Shown: one piece after another, positions 8,601-17,930 of the stretch
How positions within the stretch are numbered: position 1 is the stretch's first letter
How the letters are laid out: each line of letters starts with the position of its first letter
Assembly: GCA_963697975.1 (NCBI GenBank)
Contig: OY969111.1
Span: 4,650,001 to 4,714,000, forward strand
Length of the DNA: 64,000 nucleotides
From: QHXM01 sp963697975
GTDB taxonomy: Bacteria > Acidobacteriota > Blastocatellia > Pyrinomonadales > Pyrinomonadaceae
Reading direction: 5' to 3'
Notes under the pieces: generated by a model
What the model saw: only the letters and a program-made list of their open reading frames with translations
Databases searched by the model: none
What the model was told of the DNA's origin: nothing
Position numbers and translations under genes: made by a program

Positions 8601-8709
8601 GTAGGACAGGCATTCCTGCCTGTTAAAGCGTGCGTCAGCACGCTCCTGAGTATCTCCAAATAATATTCGCGCCTTCGCGCTCAAGGACAGACAGGAATGT
8701 CTGTCCTAC
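8601..8709. repeat. Palindromic dispersed element, copy A
   Basis: 109 bases bounded by GTAGGAC and GTCCTAC. The ends form a roughly 22-base imperfect inverted repeat (GTAGGACAGGCATTCCTGCC with its complement). The inside holds a hairpin AGCGTGCG/AGCACGCT and a GCGCCTTCGCGC palindrome. Copies B (16455-16566, inverted) and C (39413-39519) share this layout. It has no ORF, so it is MITE- or REP-like. Confidence 0.85.
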
Positions 8710-8726
8710 TTTTTGACTTCTATATT

Positions 8727-8755
8727 CTGACTTCTGCTTTTATCTATGGTAAAAT
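8727..8755 (+). promoter_or_regulatory. Candidate sigma-70 promoter for 6S RNA
   Basis: CTGACT (8727-8732), 17 bases, TAAAAT (8750-8755). The predicted start near 8762 agrees with the 5' end of the pairing arm of the 6S RNA. Confidence 0.6.
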
Positions 8756-8761
8756 CTTTCT

Positions 8762-8975
8762 CGGCTGAGGGAAACACCTTCTGCGGGGTTCGTCACCGAG
8801 TTCCTATGGTTGAGCCTACGCCGATAAAAAAGGGAGACCGATGCCGCTTTTTTTGCCCGTGCATTCCTTCACTGTTAAGGATTGCTAAAGGCAGCGGCTT
8901 CTAAAAGGTCACCCACCTGTTAACGCAGGTTCAATTACGGCTGCGGAGCGGCTCACGCGGATTTCCCTCTGCCAC
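8762..8975 (+). ncRNA. ssrS: 6S RNA
   Basis: Regulatory RNA that mimics an open promoter and binds sigma-70 RNA polymerase. The 5' arm GGCTGAGGGAAA (8763-8774) pairs with the 3' arm TTTCCCTCTGCC (8962-8973) with one mismatch, closing a rod-like structure of about 210 nucleotides with a large central region, as in 6S RNA. Position directly after zapA is the classical synteny. The interior (ATCCTTAACAG-type segments and several short stems) was not folded here, so exact ends are estimates. Confidence 0.82.
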
Positions 8976-8984
8976 TCAAGATCA

Positions 8985-9060
8985 GTGATAGGTGATAGGT
9001 AATAGGTGATAGGAAAGAAAGTTGTTTTCTCTTATCACCCATCACCCATCACCTATCACT
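8985..9060. repeat. Heptamer inverted-repeat array 5 (GTGATAG/ATCACCT)
   Basis: Left units GTGATAG, GTGATAG, GTAATAG, GTGATAG; right units ATCACCC and ATCACCT. It lies between the 6S RNA and ymdB. Only nine bases separate it from the ymdB ATG and they contain no Shine-Dalgarno sequence. Confidence 0.9.
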
Positions 9061-9069
9061 TTTTAACTT

Positions 9070-9852
9070 ATGAAAATCTTAATGATTGGCGATGTGGTTG
9101 CGCGTCCCGGACGAATGGCTGTGCTGGAGCGCATACAGGATTTGCGTGAGCAGCACGGGATTGATCTGGCCGTGATGAATGCGGAGAACGTGGCGGGCGG
9201 CTTTTCCATCACGCCGTCTCTGGCCGACGAGCTTTTCCAGGCCGGAATTGACGTGATGACTTCCGGCAACCACATCTTCGACAAGCGCGAAGTCATCCCT
9301 TATATCCAGCGCCAGCCACGCTTGCTGCGCCCCGCCAATTACCCGCCGAATTCGCCCGGCAGCGGGATGTGGATTGGCGACGTGAAAGGTGTGCGCGTCG
9401 CTGTCCTCAATTTGATTGGCCGCGTCTTCATGGGGCCTGCCGATGATCCGTTTCGCGCCGCCGACGAGCTTGTGGCAGCAATCCCGCCTGAGGTCAAAGT
9501 CCGGCTCGTGGACATGCACGCCGAAGCGACTTCGGAGAAGGCCGCGATGGGTTGGTATCTGGATGGTCGAGTTTCTGCGGTCGTCGGCACGCACACGCAC
9601 GTGCAGACGGCTGACGAGAGGATTTTGACGGAGGGCACGGCTTACCTGACCGACCTCGGCATGACCGGTTCTTACGCGGGCGTCATCGGCATGGATCGCC
9701 GGGACGTAATCACGCGTTTCACCTCCGCCGTCTACAAACGCGCCGACCATTCGACCGGAATGGTGCGAATCTGCGCCGCCCTCATAGACATAGACGAGAC
9801 GACAGGCCGCGCCCGCGAAATCTCCCGCCTCTCACTTTCGCATGAACAATGA
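9070..9852 (+). CDS. ymdB: YmdB-family metallophosphoesterase
   Basis: 260 residues, calcineurin-like fold of the YmdB family (TIGR00282), known as 2',3'-cyclic-nucleotide phosphodiesterases. Metal-ligand motifs are in order: GDVVARPGR near the N-terminus, NAENVAGG, SGNHIFD, VDMHAEATSEK, VGTHTHVQT and TDLGMTG. Length matches the family. In many bacteria ymdB follows rny (RNase Y) and lies near zapA/6S; here rny is not present between them. The ATG has no visible Shine-Dalgarno sequence because the heptamer array ends nine bases before it. Confidence 0.93.
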   Translation: MKILMIGDVVARPGRMAVLERIQDLREQHGIDLAVMNAENVAGGFSITPSLADELFQAGIDVMTSGNHIFDKREVIPYIQRQPRLLRPANYPPNSPGSGMWIGDVKGVRVAVLNLIGRVFMGPADDPFRAADELVAAIPPEVKVRLVDMHAEATSEKAAMGWYLDGRVSAVVGTHTHVQTADERILTEGTAYLTDLGMTGSYAGVIGMDRRDVITRFTSAVYKRADHSTGMVRICAALIDIDETTGRAREISRLSLSHEQ

Positions 9853-9855
9853 GCC

Positions 9856-9939
9856 GATTTCGGATTTCGGAATGCGGATTTAGAAAAGCATCGGCTCGTC
9901 TTCTTCAATCCGCAATCCGAAATCCGCATTCCGCAATTG
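9856..9939. repeat. Heptamer inverted-repeat array 6 (GATTTCG/CAATCCG)
   Basis: Left units GATTTCG, GATTTCG, GAATGCG, GATTTAG; right units CAATCCG, CAATCCG, AAATCCG, CATTCCG. It fills the whole space between two convergent genes, so a transcription-stop role is possible. Confidence 0.88.
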
Positions 9940-9941
9940 AA

Positions 9942-10448
9942 CTATTCCGGTGCAATCTCTTCGGGGACGCGCTCGGCTGTGGGTGGCTGCGAGAGATGGA
10001 TGGCTGACTCCGGTGTGGCGGCGAGAAGCTGTTTGTAGAGCATGGGGAATGAGCGGACGTGGCCTGCGCCGTCCGTGACGACGTGGCCTGTTTCGCCTTC
10101 GGCTATCACCTTGCCGTCGGAAAGGCGTGCGATTTCGTAGCCGAAACGCAAACTACGCCTTCTTAGTTCGGTGATGTGCGTGCGGACGATCAACTCGTCG
10201 TCGTAATACGCGGGCGCTTTGTAGCGGCAATAACTTTCGGCAACAACGAGGAAGGCATTTTCGTTCTCTTCCATATCGTGGTAAGAGAAGCCACGCGAGC
10301 GACAGAATTCCGTGCGTCCGATCTCGAACCAGACCAGATAATTCGCGTGATAGACCACGCCCATTTTGTCCGTCTCGGAGTACCGAACGCGCACGAGCGT
10401 TTCGTGCCACTCTTCAAACGGTACATCTTCTTCGTGCAGGGTCGTCAT
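9942..10448 (-). CDS. YbgC-like hotdog-fold acyl-CoA thioesterase
   Basis: 168 residues. The stretch VRYSETDKMGVVYHANYLVW is the 4-hydroxybenzoyl-CoA/YbgC thioesterase active-site motif, with the catalytic Asp in ETDKMG. It then follows the family with EIGRTEFCRSRGFSYHDME and a C-terminal FGYEIARLSDGKVIAEGETGHV hotdog strand. It probably hydrolyses short or aromatic acyl-CoA. It stands alone, divergent from a secreted peptidase-like gene and convergent with ymdB. The C-terminal 20 residues are Pro/Glu-rich and not part of the fold. Confidence 0.9.
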   Translation of the reverse strand: MTTLHEEDVPFEEWHETLVRVRYSETDKMGVVYHANYLVWFEIGRTEFCRSRGFSYHDMEENENAFLVVAESYCRYKAPAYYDDELIVRTHITELRRRSLRFGYEIARLSDGKVIAEGETGHVVTDGAGHVRSFPMLYKQLLAATPESAIHLSQPPTAERVPEEIAPE

Positions 10449-10502
10449 CTGAGAGAAACGTCTCCTCGGCGAATGTTAGTCTAACAACAAGGCTCTCTGT
10501 AC

Positions 10503-10508
10503 TATAAT
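10503..10508 (+). promoter_or_regulatory. Consensus -10 box for the peptidase-like gene
   Basis: TATAAT in the short divergent spacer, 45 bases before the ATG at 10553. I see no convincing -35 box at 16-18 bases upstream. Confidence 0.5.
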
Positions 10509-10552
10509 CTGCCTGGGCGTTTCCTGCGGACTATAAAAGCGAAAGGTAATAG

Positions 10553-11914
10553 ATGTCAAAGCAAATCAGACTTCAGACAATTGCTCTCCTGGCCGTTCTC
10601 TCGGTTCTGGCCGCTTCCAGCCTGCGCGTACCCGTCACACGGGCGCAGGCCCAGAGCGCCGCTGCCATCTCCACGCGCGACGCCAGAAACGCCGCCGTCG
10701 TTGAAGCGACGACCGAAGTTTTGAAGGAGACAAGCGAACTCAGGGAACTGCCCATCCTGCGCCCCGTCAAGAGCGGAACGCAGTCGCGCGCTGAAATTCA
10801 ACGCTTTCTCATTAAGAACATGGACGAGGATTCGACGCCCGCAGAGATGCACGCTTCCGAAGTCGCTCTCAAAAAGCTCGGCCTCATCCCACAGGATTTC
10901 CAGTTCAGACCTTTCATCATCAGCCTTCTGACCGAGCAGGTCGCGGGCTATTACGACCCCAAGCAGCAGGAGTTTTTCCTGGCCGATTGGATTGACCTCG
11001 ACGGGCAAAAGGCAGTCATGGCGCACGAATTGACGCACGCTCTCCAGGATCAGCACTTCAACTTGCGCCGCTTTGAGAAATGGCCGAAGGGCGACGCCGA
11101 TGCGGAACTGGCCGCGCACGCGCTGGTCGAAGGTGATGCTTCGCTCGCCATGTCTGTCTACGTGTCGCGTAGCCCGTTGCGTATCATCGCGCTGATGAAA
11201 TCTATGGGGTCGAGCCAATCAGCGAGCGAAGAGATTGATCGCGCGCCGCGTGCGTTGCGCGAATCCTTGATGTTTCCTTACAAAGAGGGAATGCAATGGG
11301 TGCAGCAGCTACACAGGCGCGAGGGCTGGCCGCTCGTCTCGAAGGCTTACAGGGAGTTGCCGCAGTCAACCGAGCAAATCCTGCACGCGGAGAAATACTT
11401 TGCGCGCGAAGCTCCCGTCAAAGTCACGCTGCCGGATATTAGCTCTCTGCTGGGCAGGGGCTGGAAGCGAATTGACGCGGATGTCAACGGCGAGTGGAGT
11501 TACTACCTGATTCTGGACGAGTATCTGAAGTCAGCGCAGGAATCGAAGACTGCCTCGGCAGGATGGGGCGGAGACCGCTACAGCGTTTATGAGGGAACGA
11601 CTCCGGGCAGTGTTGTTATCACACAGCTTACTGCGTGGGACACTCCGCGTGATGCGACGGAATTCTTCAACGCTTACGTGAAGCGTACCGAACAGCGCTA
11701 TGCGAGCGCGACTCCAGTCAACAACCTTTATACGAACTCTGCGACGAAGTTGTCCGACGGGCGGGCGTGGCGCACAAACGAAGGCTTAGTCGTCATCGTT
11801 CGTCAATCGGATCGCGTCAGCATCATCGAAGGTTTGCCGGAGAAGGCAGACCTGAGAAAGGTGATGAATGCTGTTTGGGGCAAGGAACCGATGAGGGTCG
11901 GAAATAAAGGATAG
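10553..11914 (+). CDS. Secreted zincin-like metallopeptidase, family not recognised
   Basis: 453 residues. The N-terminus has a signal-peptide-like hydrophobic stretch (about residues 8-30, TIALLAVLSVLAASSLRVPV) ending near RAQAQ. The motif AHELTHALQDQHF near residue 160 is an HExxH zinc-binding site; a downstream Glu in the EGDASLAM segment could be the third ligand. Upstream GYYDPKQQEFFLAD is conserved-looking. The rest is mixed alpha/beta with no recognisable domain. Predicted exported hydrolase. Its function and substrate are unknown. It is monocistronic between a thioesterase and a repeat-rich gap. Confidence 0.82.
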   Translation: MSKQIRLQTIALLAVLSVLAASSLRVPVTRAQAQSAAAISTRDARNAAVVEATTEVLKETSELRELPILRPVKSGTQSRAEIQRFLIKNMDEDSTPAEMHASEVALKKLGLIPQDFQFRPFIISLLTEQVAGYYDPKQQEFFLADWIDLDGQKAVMAHELTHALQDQHFNLRRFEKWPKGDADAELAAHALVEGDASLAMSVYVSRSPLRIIALMKSMGSSQSASEEIDRAPRALRESLMFPYKEGMQWVQQLHRREGWPLVSKAYRELPQSTEQILHAEKYFAREAPVKVTLPDISSLLGRGWKRIDADVNGEWSYYLILDEYLKSAQESKTASAGWGGDRYSVYEGTTPGSVVITQLTAWDTPRDATEFFNAYVKRTEQRYASATPVNNLYTNSATKLSDGRAWRTNEGLVVIVRQSDRVSIIEGLPEKADLRKVMNAVWGKEPMRVGNKG

Positions 11915-11943
11915 GTGAAAATTCCAGGCGATAACGAATTGGG

Positions 11944-12190
11944 CAATCAGCCGTAGTATGCGATTCCCCTGACCCCGAAGGGGTCACATAAAATAGCCGG
12001 GGGCAAGCAAGCCGCAGGTTTGCGTCGCCCCCGGAATGGCACACGAGATAGATTCCCGACCCTGAAAGGGTCGTATATTCAACATTGCATATACGACCCC
12101 TTCAGGGTCGGATTCTTTTCTAACATTGAACCGGGGGCGGCGCTATCGCTTGCCCCCGGCTATTACATGCGACCCCTTCAGGGTCGAATT
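11944..12190. repeat. Repeat cluster of GACCCCTTCAGGGTC palindromes and GC-rich stems
   Basis: Four short palindromes of the CGACCCCTTCAGGGTCG type alternate with GCCGGGGGC.../GCCCCCGGC stems (around 11996-12033 and 12132-12160). The order palindrome-stem-palindrome-palindrome-stem-palindrome fills the gap between two plus-strand genes. A small open frame here (12020-12229) is repeat-derived and is not called. Confidence 0.8.
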
Positions 12191-12285
12191 GGTCAAGGTG
12201 CGCGCATTGTTTTGCTTATCCGTCTGTGATATTTTGTCGTCATTCAAAAGCGTTTAGAACCGAACAGGTGACCGGACGGGCGAGC

Positions 12286-13950
<1,665 letters not shown>

Positions 13951-14131
13951 TGCTCTGGGAAAGATACAAGGTCGGCAGGGTTGAACATCTCCCCGCATAG
14001 TTTGCAATCTGGAACTTTCACGAACGGTCACTGCCGCGCAGAGCAGTCAGGCGGTTGCCGAAAGTTGTTAAACTTGGGCGCGCTTTTCTTCGGTGGACAA
14101 AGCGCAATGCAACAGCAGGAGGAGCAAGACC

Positions 14132-14872
14132 GTGAACAGATATACCACAAGCCATCTCATTCGTTTGTTTGTCTTGATCGTTTCGATAGCTTTCGTCGGG
14201 GCTGATCTGTCTGTGTCGGCGCAGAACGCGAACTCCAGCACGACGACGGACGATACGACAATGCAGAACATGAACTCGAACATGAACACGAACATGAATC
14301 GCGGCAGGCGTCGCCGACGTGGACGCCGGAGCGCCGGAAACATGAACGCGGGTGAGACGCCAGTCGTTAACGAGATTGTCACCGACAGGCCAATTGTAAT
14401 GCCTGTTCAGACAGGACGCTGCGATCCGATGGCGCAGGAGCAGACCGACCTTTCCGGCACTTACACCGGAACAGCCAATTATACGGAGGGTGGATTGTCT
14501 GGCGAGGCCACGTTGACAATCACGGGCAACAATTTCACCATCACGAGCGGCTCATCGACACAGGAAGGTCGCGTCACCGCCGTTACGACCTGCAATTACA
14601 CAGGCGTCACAATGATGTTCGGGAAACCGCAAACATCCGCCATGAAGGGAGAACAGCCCGCGCCGCTTCCAGCCGTCTCTTTACGCGCGAGAAAGGTCGC
14701 GGGCGGTCTGACATTGGAGAGTGTGGGCGGCGAAACGCGCCAATTCTCCTTTAGTTCAGCCGGAGCGGGCGGGGGCGGCAATCCTGGAATGCGGCCACGC
14801 AGCAGACGTCGTGGGAGATCTATCTCGGTGGGCATCAAGCCGCCAACGGCTCATGCTCAACACACGCAGTGA
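14132..14872 (+). CDS. Secreted low-complexity protein of unknown function
   Basis: 246 residues. The GTG at 14132 is chosen because AGGAGGAG (14117-14124) lies seven bases upstream. The signal peptide is LIRLFVLIVSIAFVGADL followed by SVSAQ. Next comes an Asn/Met/Thr-rich linker with repeated NMNSNMNTNMN, a strongly basic GRRRRRGRRS patch, then a globular part (about residues 100-200: SGTYTGTANYTEGGLSGEATLTITG) that looks like a beta-rich extracellular domain. The C-terminus is again Arg/Gly-rich. No family recognised. It is probably extracytoplasmic. Confidence 0.75.
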   Translation: MNRYTTSHLIRLFVLIVSIAFVGADLSVSAQNANSSTTTDDTTMQNMNSNMNTNMNRGRRRRRGRRSAGNMNAGETPVVNEIVTDRPIVMPVQTGRCDPMAQEQTDLSGTYTGTANYTEGGLSGEATLTITGNNFTITSGSSTQEGRVTAVTTCNYTGVTMMFGKPQTSAMKGEQPAPLPAVSLRARKVAGGLTLESVGGETRQFSFSSAGAGGGGNPGMRPRSRRRGRSISVGIKPPTAHAQHTQ

Positions 14873-14983
14873 TGGATGAAGAGTAACCGGCACTTCGATT
14901 CACAGTTCTGAAAGCCGAGTCGCTTGGCCGTTTGGCGCGGGCGACGCATTCCGGTATCACGGATGCGCCGCCCGCGCCGATGT

Positions 14984-15065
14984 ATTGCGGAATGCGGATT
15001 TCGGAATGCGGATTTAAGAACCGTTGCTCTTCAATCCGCAATCCGAAATCCGCATTCCGCAATTG
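14984..15065. repeat. Heptamer inverted-repeat array 7 (ATTTCGG/CAATCCG)
   Basis: Left units ATTGCGG, AATGCGG, ATTTCGG, AATGCGG, ATTTAAG; right units CAATCCG, CAATCCG, AAATCCG, CATTCCG. Same family as the array at 9856, and the right arm matches that copy nearly base for base. Confidence 0.9.
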
Positions 15066-15087
15066 ATTGGACTCCAGACATATTTTT

Positions 15088-16455
15088 ATGAGAGAAAAGA
15101 TTCGTATTGCCAGCGGGCAGGGTTTTTGGGGAGACATGCTGGACGCGCCTGTGCGTCAGGTCGAAGGGGGCCCGATTGACTACCTGATGCTTGATTATCT
15201 GGCCGAAGTCACCATGTCCATCATGCAGAAGCAACGCGCGCGTGATGCTGCCGCCGGATACGCGCGGGATTTCATTCCTTTGATGAAGCAGATTCTGCCC
15301 GCCTGCGTTGAACGGAATATTCGTGTGACGGCTAATGCCGGAGGCGTCAACGTCGAAGGCTGTGCCGAAGCCGTGCGCGGAGTTGCACGAGAGCTTGGAC
15401 TCAGCGGCAAGTTTCGTATCGGCATCGTCACGGGCGATGACATCATGCCGCGCATAGATGAACTTCTTGCGCGCGGGCTGGAACTTCGCAACATGGACAC
15501 AGCCGAGCCTCTCTCGACCGTGCGCGAACGCATCCAGAGCGCGAACGTTTATCTGGGCGCATGGCCGATGGTCGAAGCTCTTAATCAGGGCGCGCAGATT
15601 GTCATCACGGGGCGCGCGACCGACACCGGGCTGACACTCGCTCCGATTATCCACGAGTTTGGCTGGGGCGAGACAGATTGGGACAAACTCTCTGCCGGGA
15701 CAATCGCCGGGCACATCATCGAATGCGGCGCGCAGTCTTCAGGCGGCAATTGCCAGTACGACTGGCGCAACATTCCTGATCTGGCGAACGTTGGATTCCC
15801 CATCGCCAAAGCTTACGCTGACGGTAGTTTCTTCATCACGAAGCACGAAGGCACAGGAGGCCGCGTCAACGTGCCCGGCATCAAGGAGCAACTGCTTTAC
15901 GAGATGGGCGATCCGCACGAGTACATCACGCCGGATTGCGTGGCGGACTTTACGACGATTCAACTTGAAGAGGCAGGGCCTGATCGTGTCCGGGTTTTCG
16001 GTATAAGCGGCCATCCGGCGACAGAGTTCCTGAAAGTCTCCATCAGTTATTCGGCAGGCTTCAAAGCCGTCGGCACGCTCGTCTATTCATGGCCGGACGC
16101 TTACGAGAAGGCGCGAGCCGCAGACAAAATCCTGCGGGCGCGTCTCGAACGTCTGGGACTTCACTTCGACCAAATCCTGACAGAGTTTGTCGGCGCTAAC
16201 GCGACACACGGCCCGCTGGCCGGAGAGCCTTCGCCCGATCTTGCTGAGGTGCAACTGCGCGTCGGCGTGCGCGGTGAAGATCGTCAGGCCATCGAGCGGT
16301 TTACCAAAGAGATTGCGCCGTTGATACTGACAGGCCCGCCCAGTGTGACGGGCTTCGCCGGTGGCCGTCCCAAAGTAGAAGAGATAGTGGCCTACTGGCC
16401 TGCGCTGATTCCAAAGACCGAGATTAAGCCGCGCGTCATGGTGACGGAAGCGTAG
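15088..16455 (+). CDS. AtuA-like protein, N-terminal and main domain (DUF1446)
   Basis: 455 residues from ATG 15088; the upstream TTG at 15067 is not needed. DUF1446 family: REKIRIASGQGFWGDMLDAP, then VTANAGGVNVEGCAEAVR and ITGRATDTGLTLAPIIHEFGW, and a C-terminal GGRPKVEEIVAYWPALIPK. AtuA is required for acyclic terpene use in Pseudomonas, but its biochemical role is not established. The C-terminal ferredoxin-like domain that is fused in Pseudomonas AtuA is encoded here as a separate downstream gene. The neighbourhood of carboxylase, crotonases and a B12 mutase points to branched acyl-CoA breakdown. Confidence 0.88.
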   Translation: MREKIRIASGQGFWGDMLDAPVRQVEGGPIDYLMLDYLAEVTMSIMQKQRARDAAAGYARDFIPLMKQILPACVERNIRVTANAGGVNVEGCAEAVRGVARELGLSGKFRIGIVTGDDIMPRIDELLARGLELRNMDTAEPLSTVRERIQSANVYLGAWPMVEALNQGAQIVITGRATDTGLTLAPIIHEFGWGETDWDKLSAGTIAGHIIECGAQSSGGNCQYDWRNIPDLANVGFPIAKAYADGSFFITKHEGTGGRVNVPGIKEQLLYEMGDPHEYITPDCVADFTTIQLEEAGPDRVRVFGISGHPATEFLKVSISYSAGFKAVGTLVYSWPDAYEKARAADKILRARLERLGLHFDQILTEFVGANATHGPLAGEPSPDLAEVQLRVGVRGEDRQAIERFTKEIAPLILTGPPSVTGFAGGRPKVEEIVAYWPALIPKTEIKPRVMVTEA

Positions 16456-16566
16456 TAGGACAGACATTCTCGGTCTGTCGTTGAGCGCGGAGAGCGCGAA
16501 TACTTATTAGCAACTATCAAGAGCGTGGCTTAAGCACGCTCCGACAGACAGGAATGTCTGTCCTAC
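16455..16566. repeat. Palindromic dispersed element, copy B (inverted)
   Basis: 112 bases, GTAGGACAGACATTC to its complement. The interior is the reverse complement of copies A and C (GAGCGCGGAGAGCGCG first, then AGAGCGTG/AGCACGCT). It separates the two AtuA parts, beginning at the stop of the first and ending six bases before the ATG of the second. Confidence 0.85.
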
Positions 16567-16571
16567 AAAAG

Positions 16572-16925
16572 ATGCGAATCCAATTAACCAAACTCGCGCA
16601 TACGCGCTCCGGCGATAAAGGCGATACGGCCAACGTCGGCCTCATCGCGCTTCGTGATGAATATTATCCTCTGCTCGTGCGCGAGGTGACGGCTGAGCGG
16701 GTCAAAGAACACTTCAAAGGAATCTGCAAAGGCAAAGTCGAGCGCTTTGAGTTGCCCAATCTCTCGGCGCTCAACTTCCTGCTCCACGAGAGCTTAGGGG
16801 GCGGCGGCACGCTTTCCCTGATGACGGATGCGCAGGGCAAGACGTTCTCGACCGCGCTCCTGCGAATGAAAATTGATGTTGCCGACGACGAGGCAGTTCA
16901 ACTACAGTTAGCCGGTGATAGGTGA
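16572..16925 (+). CDS. AtuA C-terminal ferredoxin-like domain as a separate protein
   Basis: 117 residues. It begins MRIQLTKLAHTRSGDKGDTA and continues NVGLIALRDEYYPLLVREVT, typical of the small domain found at the C-terminus of fused AtuA proteins (the ARSGDKG motif). It ends with LNFLLHESLGGGGTLSLMTDAQGK. The upstream GTG/ATG at 16554 would add a repeat-derived peptide, so ATG 16572 is preferred. The stop codon lies in the first unit of a heptamer array. It presumably forms a complex with the preceding protein; split forms are known in other phyla. Confidence 0.85.
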   Translation: MRIQLTKLAHTRSGDKGDTANVGLIALRDEYYPLLVREVTAERVKEHFKGICKGKVERFELPNLSALNFLLHESLGGGGTLSLMTDAQGKTFSTALLRMKIDVADDEAVQLQLAGDR

Positions 16926-16982
16926 TAGGTGATAGGAAAGAACAGGTTTTCTCTTATCACCTATCACCTATCACCTATCACT
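16915..16982. repeat. Heptamer inverted-repeat array 8 (GTGATAG/ATCACCT)
   Basis: Three perfect GTGATAG units, a loop, then four CTATCAC-type units. It overlaps the stop codon of the upstream gene and ends nine bases before the next ATG. Confidence 0.9.
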
Positions 16983-16990
16983 TCTTTGAT

Positions 16991-17893
16991 ATGACTGAAG
17001 CTCTGATAACTCTTGATCCCTCCATTCGGCACGGCTACGCGCAGATTGGCGGCGTGCGTCTTCATTACGCAGAGCGCGGCAGCGGTGAAAGGCTCGTCAT
17101 CCTGCTGCACGGTTTCCCGGAGTTCTGGTATTCGTGGCGGCATCAGTTGATGGCGCTTGGCGAAAGCTACACGGTCGTTGCGCCTGACATGCGCGGGTAT
17201 AACTTGAGCGACAAACCTGCGCGGGTCGAAGATTACAAGATAAATTTGCTGGTGGATGATGTGCTGGGTCTTGTTCGCCACTTTGGAAAAAAGCAGGCGG
17301 CAATCGTCGGGCATGATTGGGGCGCGGGTGTGGCGTGGGCTGTGGCTCAGATGTATCCCGAATACGTCTGGAAACTCGTCGCCATGCAAGTTCCGCCGAT
17401 GGCTGCGTGGCGTGCCAACATGACTTTGCGGCAGGCGTTCAAAAGTTGGTACATGCTCTTCTTCCAACTCCCGCGCGTGCCTGAATGGTTGATGAGCGCG
17501 AGAGACTATGCCTTTGTCGAGCGTATCTTCAGGAAAACTGTGGCGCGCCCCGGAACTTTCACCGACGAGGACATCGCTATTTACAAAAATGCTCTGCGCG
17601 AACCCGGTGCGCTGACGGCGGCCATCAACTACTACCGAGCTAACGTCTTTTCAATGTTCATGAAAAGAAAGCGCGCGGAGGAAGAGTTGAGCGATAATCG
17701 CATTCGTGTTCCGACGCTGTTCATCTACGGCGAGCAGGATGAAGCCGTCATCCCCGATACGGTGCGCGACGTGAAGGCTTATATAGACGCGCCCTACCGT
17801 GAATTGAGAATCAAACAGAGCGCCCACTGGGTGCAGAACGAAGCGGTCGCCGAAGTGAACGCGGCGCTCCAAAGTTTCCTCGCTTCGCCCTGA
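16991..17893 (+). CDS. Alpha/beta hydrolase, epoxide-hydrolase-like
   Basis: 300 residues. Key motifs: LHGFPEFWYSWRHQL (oxyanion region), GHDWGAGVAWAVA (nucleophile Asp), a cap domain (about residues 140-220), YGEQDEAVI and SAHWVQNEA (catalytic His). The Asp nucleophile and HGFPE-SW pattern match soluble epoxide hydrolases and fluoroacetate-type dehalogenases. ATG 16991 is preferred; the in-frame extension to 16922 is repeat-derived peptide. No ribosome-binding site is visible because a heptamer array precedes it. Substrate unknown. Confidence 0.88.
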   Translation: MTEALITLDPSIRHGYAQIGGVRLHYAERGSGERLVILLHGFPEFWYSWRHQLMALGESYTVVAPDMRGYNLSDKPARVEDYKINLLVDDVLGLVRHFGKKQAAIVGHDWGAGVAWAVAQMYPEYVWKLVAMQVPPMAAWRANMTLRQAFKSWYMLFFQLPRVPEWLMSARDYAFVERIFRKTVARPGTFTDEDIAIYKNALREPGALTAAINYYRANVFSMFMKRKRAEEELSDNRIRVPTLFIYGEQDEAVIPDTVRDVKAYIDAPYRELRIKQSAHWVQNEAVAEVNAALQSFLASP

Positions 17894-17930
17894 ATCTTTC
17901 ACCGCCCGCGCCGCCAAGACTAATCATCGA

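Noticed and set aside
12020..12229. 69-codon ORF in the repeat cluster
   Set aside because: Entirely repeat-derived and without a ribosome-binding site.
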